64,000 bases of DNA from Chrysaora quinquecirrha (Eukaryota > Cnidaria > Scyphozoa > Semaeostomeae > Pelagiidae). Both the position numbers and the translations under genes were made by a program. Below the pieces are notes generated by a model. It was not told the origin of the DNA, searched no databases, and saw nothing but the letters and a program-made list of their open reading frames with translations. Of this stretch, positions 61,599-64,000 are shown piece after piece (position 1 is the stretch's first letter; the number at the start of each line of letters is the position of its first letter). The stretch spans positions 3,210,202 through 3,274,201 of the forward strand of contig JACTAT010000039.1 of NCBI GenBank assembly GCA_014526335.1. Reading direction: 5' to 3'.

Positions 61599-64000
61599 CT
61601 GAAGATGATGACAACGACGACGATGATGATGATGACGATGATGATGATGATGATAATGATGAAGATGATGCTGAAGATGATATCAGTCTTCCACCTTGAC
61701 TCTTGACTTTGTTTTGATTTTAATGATTTATTGTCAATGGTTTATTACAATAATGTAGCTATCTAGTGATTCTAATGATTATGTTTTGATTCTTGATTCC
61801 GTCTTGTTTTTAGCTGATGAAGAGAAAGGACTTCAAGATGAACCTGAACCTGAAGCCAAAGGCAAAGTGAAAGCGAAAGATGATTTGAATGTTGTTTTAT
61901 CAGAATCAGATTCAGAAGAAGCTGAAGAAGAACTCACATCCGTTGGCAAGGAATTAAAAGAAATTCTTAAAAGAGAAGCTGGTGATGAAGGGAGCAGTCT
62001 TGATGAAGAAGATGAAGATGAAGATATCGATGACAATGAAAAATACTCTAAATCTGCTTTGTTTATGCCAGGTAAGCGTAAATATTAATCTAATCTAAGG
62101 TTCAGTATATATTTCAGACAAACTAGTGTTCGCTATACATGATAAACATCTGTAAATATGCTTCACTTTAGGTGCTGAAATTGAATTTAATTGGTGCTGA
62201 AGAAGGCACAACATAGCCGAGACACGAAAAAGTCAAACGGGTGGACAGTTTTGGGATGTGTGACTTAGAGAGTTACTCGGCGATTTCATTGATTGAAGGC
62301 TGTCCTATAGAGCTCTATAAAAATAGTGGCCTTCTAGTGAACGTCGTCGCAAAAGAAGCCCTCTATCGATGGTGCCCTGCAAATGCAGTCCAGGTTCGAA
62401 AATCCCTCTATGGCTCAGTGGAGGTATGCCGTCATGCAGTCCAGGTTCGAATCCTATGTACTGCAGTATACCACTAGTGTCCTAGTGTTCGCCATTCATG
62501 ACAAATACATTTGTAGATTTCTATGCTTGTACTTTGACAGAGCTCATAGCTAACGTTCAAACGTTGTTCTTAAATCATCTGAGATTCTCATTACAAGCAA
62601 TTTTTAATTGTTTGGCTACGTCACAAAACATTGCCTGTGTTTGCTTATCAATGTTTCAAATGTTTCAAAGCTTGAAAGCAAACATTCTTTACGTGCAGAG
62701 TTGTGCGACGTGACCAAACGGTCAAACATTATATTTGGCAAGTGAATGTCCTATGTTTGAGTAACATTGTTTGATTGTTCTGCCAGAAGGCCCTGGTCAA
62801 AGGATCGCTATCTATACAAAAATATTTGAATGAACATTTAAATGATGAAATGTCAATTAAAGGTAACGATGGTAAAAAGAAAAAGTCTGGAAGATCTGGA
62901 AGTGTATCTGGTTCAAGTTCAAGCAGCCGATCAGCCACTCCGACTCAACTTGGTGATTCAAATAGGCCGGGTACACCACAGTCTGGAAAAATATCAAGTA
63001 AGGATTGTGAGTAGCTGCAGAACGTATTTGAATAACTGAATTTATTAACCATAACCAGAGACATATGATTCCTGTAGTCTAAAGAACTTCAAACCAAGGG
63101 GCATTTCACTCCTCAAAATGGCGTACGTGATTCCCGTTGAAACAAGAGGACTAACTTAAACTTTCTCGTCGTGTTTATTGATTCCATGATAATCAACCGA
63201 TAATCAATAAACATGGTTGAAAGTTAATCTGCTTCTTCATTTCTTTATTTATATATTTACTCATATATCAATCTATCTATATATTGATTTCTTTGTTTAT
63301 TTAGTCATTTATTCAGTGATTTATTTACTTTTTAGAGTATGTTTTTCTATTTATTTTTGTTTCATTTATATAGCAATATTTGTTTATTTTAGCCCAACAA
63401 AGAAAGCAAGCATCCAGCAGAAGTACTCCAACTTTAACACCACCATCTAACAAACAAGGTTTGTATTAAGTGAAACTTTTAAAATACATACTTATCTACC
63501 GTTTTCTCCAGGTTTTTGGATTTTAACTCGTACAAATTTTATTCCTGTAAGTTAAATTTGTTAACGATAGGTTAGTAACAAGACGCTCCTATGTTTGCGA
63601 AGAGTACGGCGAATGTAATAAGTCTACCTCTAAAAGTCAACCTCTTAATTTATATTGTTTGGTCACCAATGTTTGATCTTTTGACGAGGGCCTAACTTAT
63701 CATTTAACAGTTGTACCAGACTAACAACTTTTTTGTTTGTTGAAATAGATTATCCTAAAATTATATAGAACTTATAGGTCTGTTTGATTCTTGTTGCTTA
63801 AAGTTTTCATTGTTTTCCTCTTTTAGATTATCAGTCTTCAAGAAAACGTCCTAGCAGTAGGCAGTCACCAGAAGGTCACTCTCCACCAAGCAAGAAGGAA
63901 AAGTTACAGAGTATCAATCAAGGTAATTCACAGCCTTCAAAAATACTCCTAAAAGGGCATTTACATATAACGTGCTCGCCTTAAAAATTCCTTGGCCTCA
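56707..64000 (+). CDS. GTF2F1: TFIIF alpha subunit (RAP74), N-terminal and central part, runs off right edge
   Basis: TFIIF alpha binds RNA polymerase II in initiation and elongation. Exons: 56707-56759, 57583-57655, 58498-58691, 59078-59357, 59887-59950, 61255-61420, 61814-62071, 62863-62997, 63393-63458, 63827-63922, all phase-compatible. The dimerisation domain shows EYKLRVPKNLVKNYYVMKLN, SESPSSGAGSQFGKE and SSYYILTQCPDGVFEAVPIQ, then AWYNF. Acidic blocks follow (IHDDEDDEEDISEEDSDDNE, EFDYMSESSS), then KYSKSALFMPG, and a Ser/Thr/Pro-rich segment with NRPGTPQSGK matching the family's SRPGTP. The C-terminal winged helix is outside the window. One extra A in the A7 run at 61313-61319 breaks the Lys-rich stretch. 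The segment equivalent to human TWNQARLERD is not found between exons 2 and 3, so a small exon may be missed. Confidence 0.94.
56893..57012 (-). mobile_element. SINE-A copy, minus orientation, GTF2F1 intron 1
   Basis: The best-preserved copy. On the minus strand it reads GGTGAAATGGTGTTTTAGTG, CCAGTTGCTAGGATCTCAGT, TTAACTAATCGAGACCTCGA, CCCTGGCCATGCGCTACCGT, then GGCTGGGCTCGAACCC. The final GGCTCGAACCC resembles a Pol III B box. Confidence 0.75.
58196..58380 (+). mobile_element. SINE-A copy, GTF2F1 intron 2
   Basis: TGTTTAGTGCCAGTAACTAG, AATCTCAGAAGTACATGAAC, then the distal block CAGGAGCTAGCTAGATTAGA shared with the copy at 16572. Confidence 0.65.
60250..61080. repeat. Five-copy tandem repeat, about 184-bp unit, in GTF2F1 intron
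   Basis: The anchor TCTCTATTATACTAATGCAG recurs at 60254, 60438, 60621, 60806 and 60991, with spacings of 184, 183, 185 and 185 bases. Each unit also has GTAGATGTA(G/T)AT, TGTTG(G/T)CAACGACATTTTTAAG and AAGGCGAAGTTATACCCAGA. Satellite-like length but only a few copies. Confidence 0.9.
61480..61690. repeat. (GAT)n microsatellite in GTF2F1 intron
   Basis: Near-perfect GAT repeats between the exon ending 61420 and the one starting 61814. It would encode poly-Asp in one frame. It is intronic because GT at 61421 and AG at 61812-61813 join the flanking exons in phase and an in-frame TAG follows the donor. Confidence 0.85.
62385..62465 (+). mobile_element. tRNA-like SINE fragment with duplicated B-box block
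   Basis: CTCTATGGCTCAGTGGAGGT (A-box-like) is followed by TGCAGTCCAGGTTCGAATCC (B box). The block TGCAGTCCAGGTTCGAA is also present 46 bases upstream. The A-to-B distance fits a tRNA-derived promoter, but the sequence does not fold as a complete tRNA by eye. Confidence 0.45.
62550..62795. mobile_element. MITE family TTAGGCTCTxGCCAAACGATCAAACA, next to a GTF2F1 exon
   Basis: TGTTTGGCTACGTCACAAAA, CGACGTGACCAAACGGTCAA and the right end TTTGATTGTTCTGCCAGAAG, then GCCC. A related end is at 63655-63697 (TGTTTGATCTTTTGACGAGG, then GCCTAA). Confidence 0.55.
63098..63155. mobile_element. Truncated copy of the 134-bp hAT-like MITE
   Basis: AGGGGCATTTCACTCCTCAA, AATGGCGTACGTGATTCCCG and TTGAAACAAGAGGAC match the left half of the element. 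The right half is absent. Confidence 0.7.

Noticed and set aside
61463..61699. 78-residue Asp-rich frame that could look like an acidic TFIIF-alpha exon
   Set aside because: The flanking exons splice in phase over it (GT at 61421, AG at 61812-61813), there is no acceptor before it, and retention would hit an in-frame TAG right after the donor. It is a (GAT)n microsatellite.

Overview
The window is nuclear DNA from an invertebrate animal. Protein-coding genes are split by GT-AG introns of a few hundred bases to about 2 kb, introns and intergenic DNA are AT-rich and crowded with microsatellites, SINE-like repeats and short inverted-repeat (MITE) elements, and the gene set is metazoan: ERCC4/XPF, a threonine-synthase-like enzyme, FAM32A, a class A GPCR, a Disabled-type PTB adaptor, a PDZ-C2-RhoGAP protein of the syd-1 type, a BTB-BACK protein and TFIIF alpha (GTF2F1). 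A cnidarian or similar early-branching marine animal fits best, but the species cannot be fixed from the sequence alone.

Layout. 1-0.8 kb: an intronless, frame-disrupted Ser/Thr-Pro-rich gene on the minus strand. 1.9-7.6 kb: the C-terminal nuclease and helix-hairpin-helix half of ERCC4 (+); its helicase-like half is not in the window. 8.3-8.7 kb: an unrecognised minus-strand reading frame with paired E2F-like sites upstream. 9.6-12.2 kb: two intronless retinol-dehydrogenase-like SDR genes, tail to tail. 12.4-17.1 kb: a complete six-exon threonine-synthase-like gene, head to head with the second SDR. 17.3-19.0 kb: FAM32A. 19-30.9 kb: a gene desert with two large microsatellites, (TATAG)n and (CTAA)n. 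30.9-32.6 kb: an intronless GPCR. 33-37 kb: transposon remnants, including a non-autonomous hAT-like element with intact target-site duplications. 37.5-44.5 kb: Disabled (-). 46.9-49.4 kb: intronless syd-1-like RhoGAP (-). 51.0-55.9 kb: BTB-BACK gene (+) with two very large tandem repeats in its introns. 56.7 kb to the right edge: GTF2F1 (+), whose C-terminal winged-helix exons lie outside.

These are ordinary, functionally unrelated animal genes (DNA repair, amino-acid or retinoid metabolism, endocytic adaptor, synaptic RhoGAP, general transcription). I found no operon-like or defence-like system. The most consequential cross-cutting observation is that at least fourteen single-base frame breaks interrupt otherwise well-conserved reading frames in seven loci, including housekeeping genes. 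This points mainly to consensus (indel) errors in the assembly, although true decay of some intronless copies is possible. The second theme is the density of recognisable mobile-element families, several with exact terminal inverted repeats and 8-bp target duplications.
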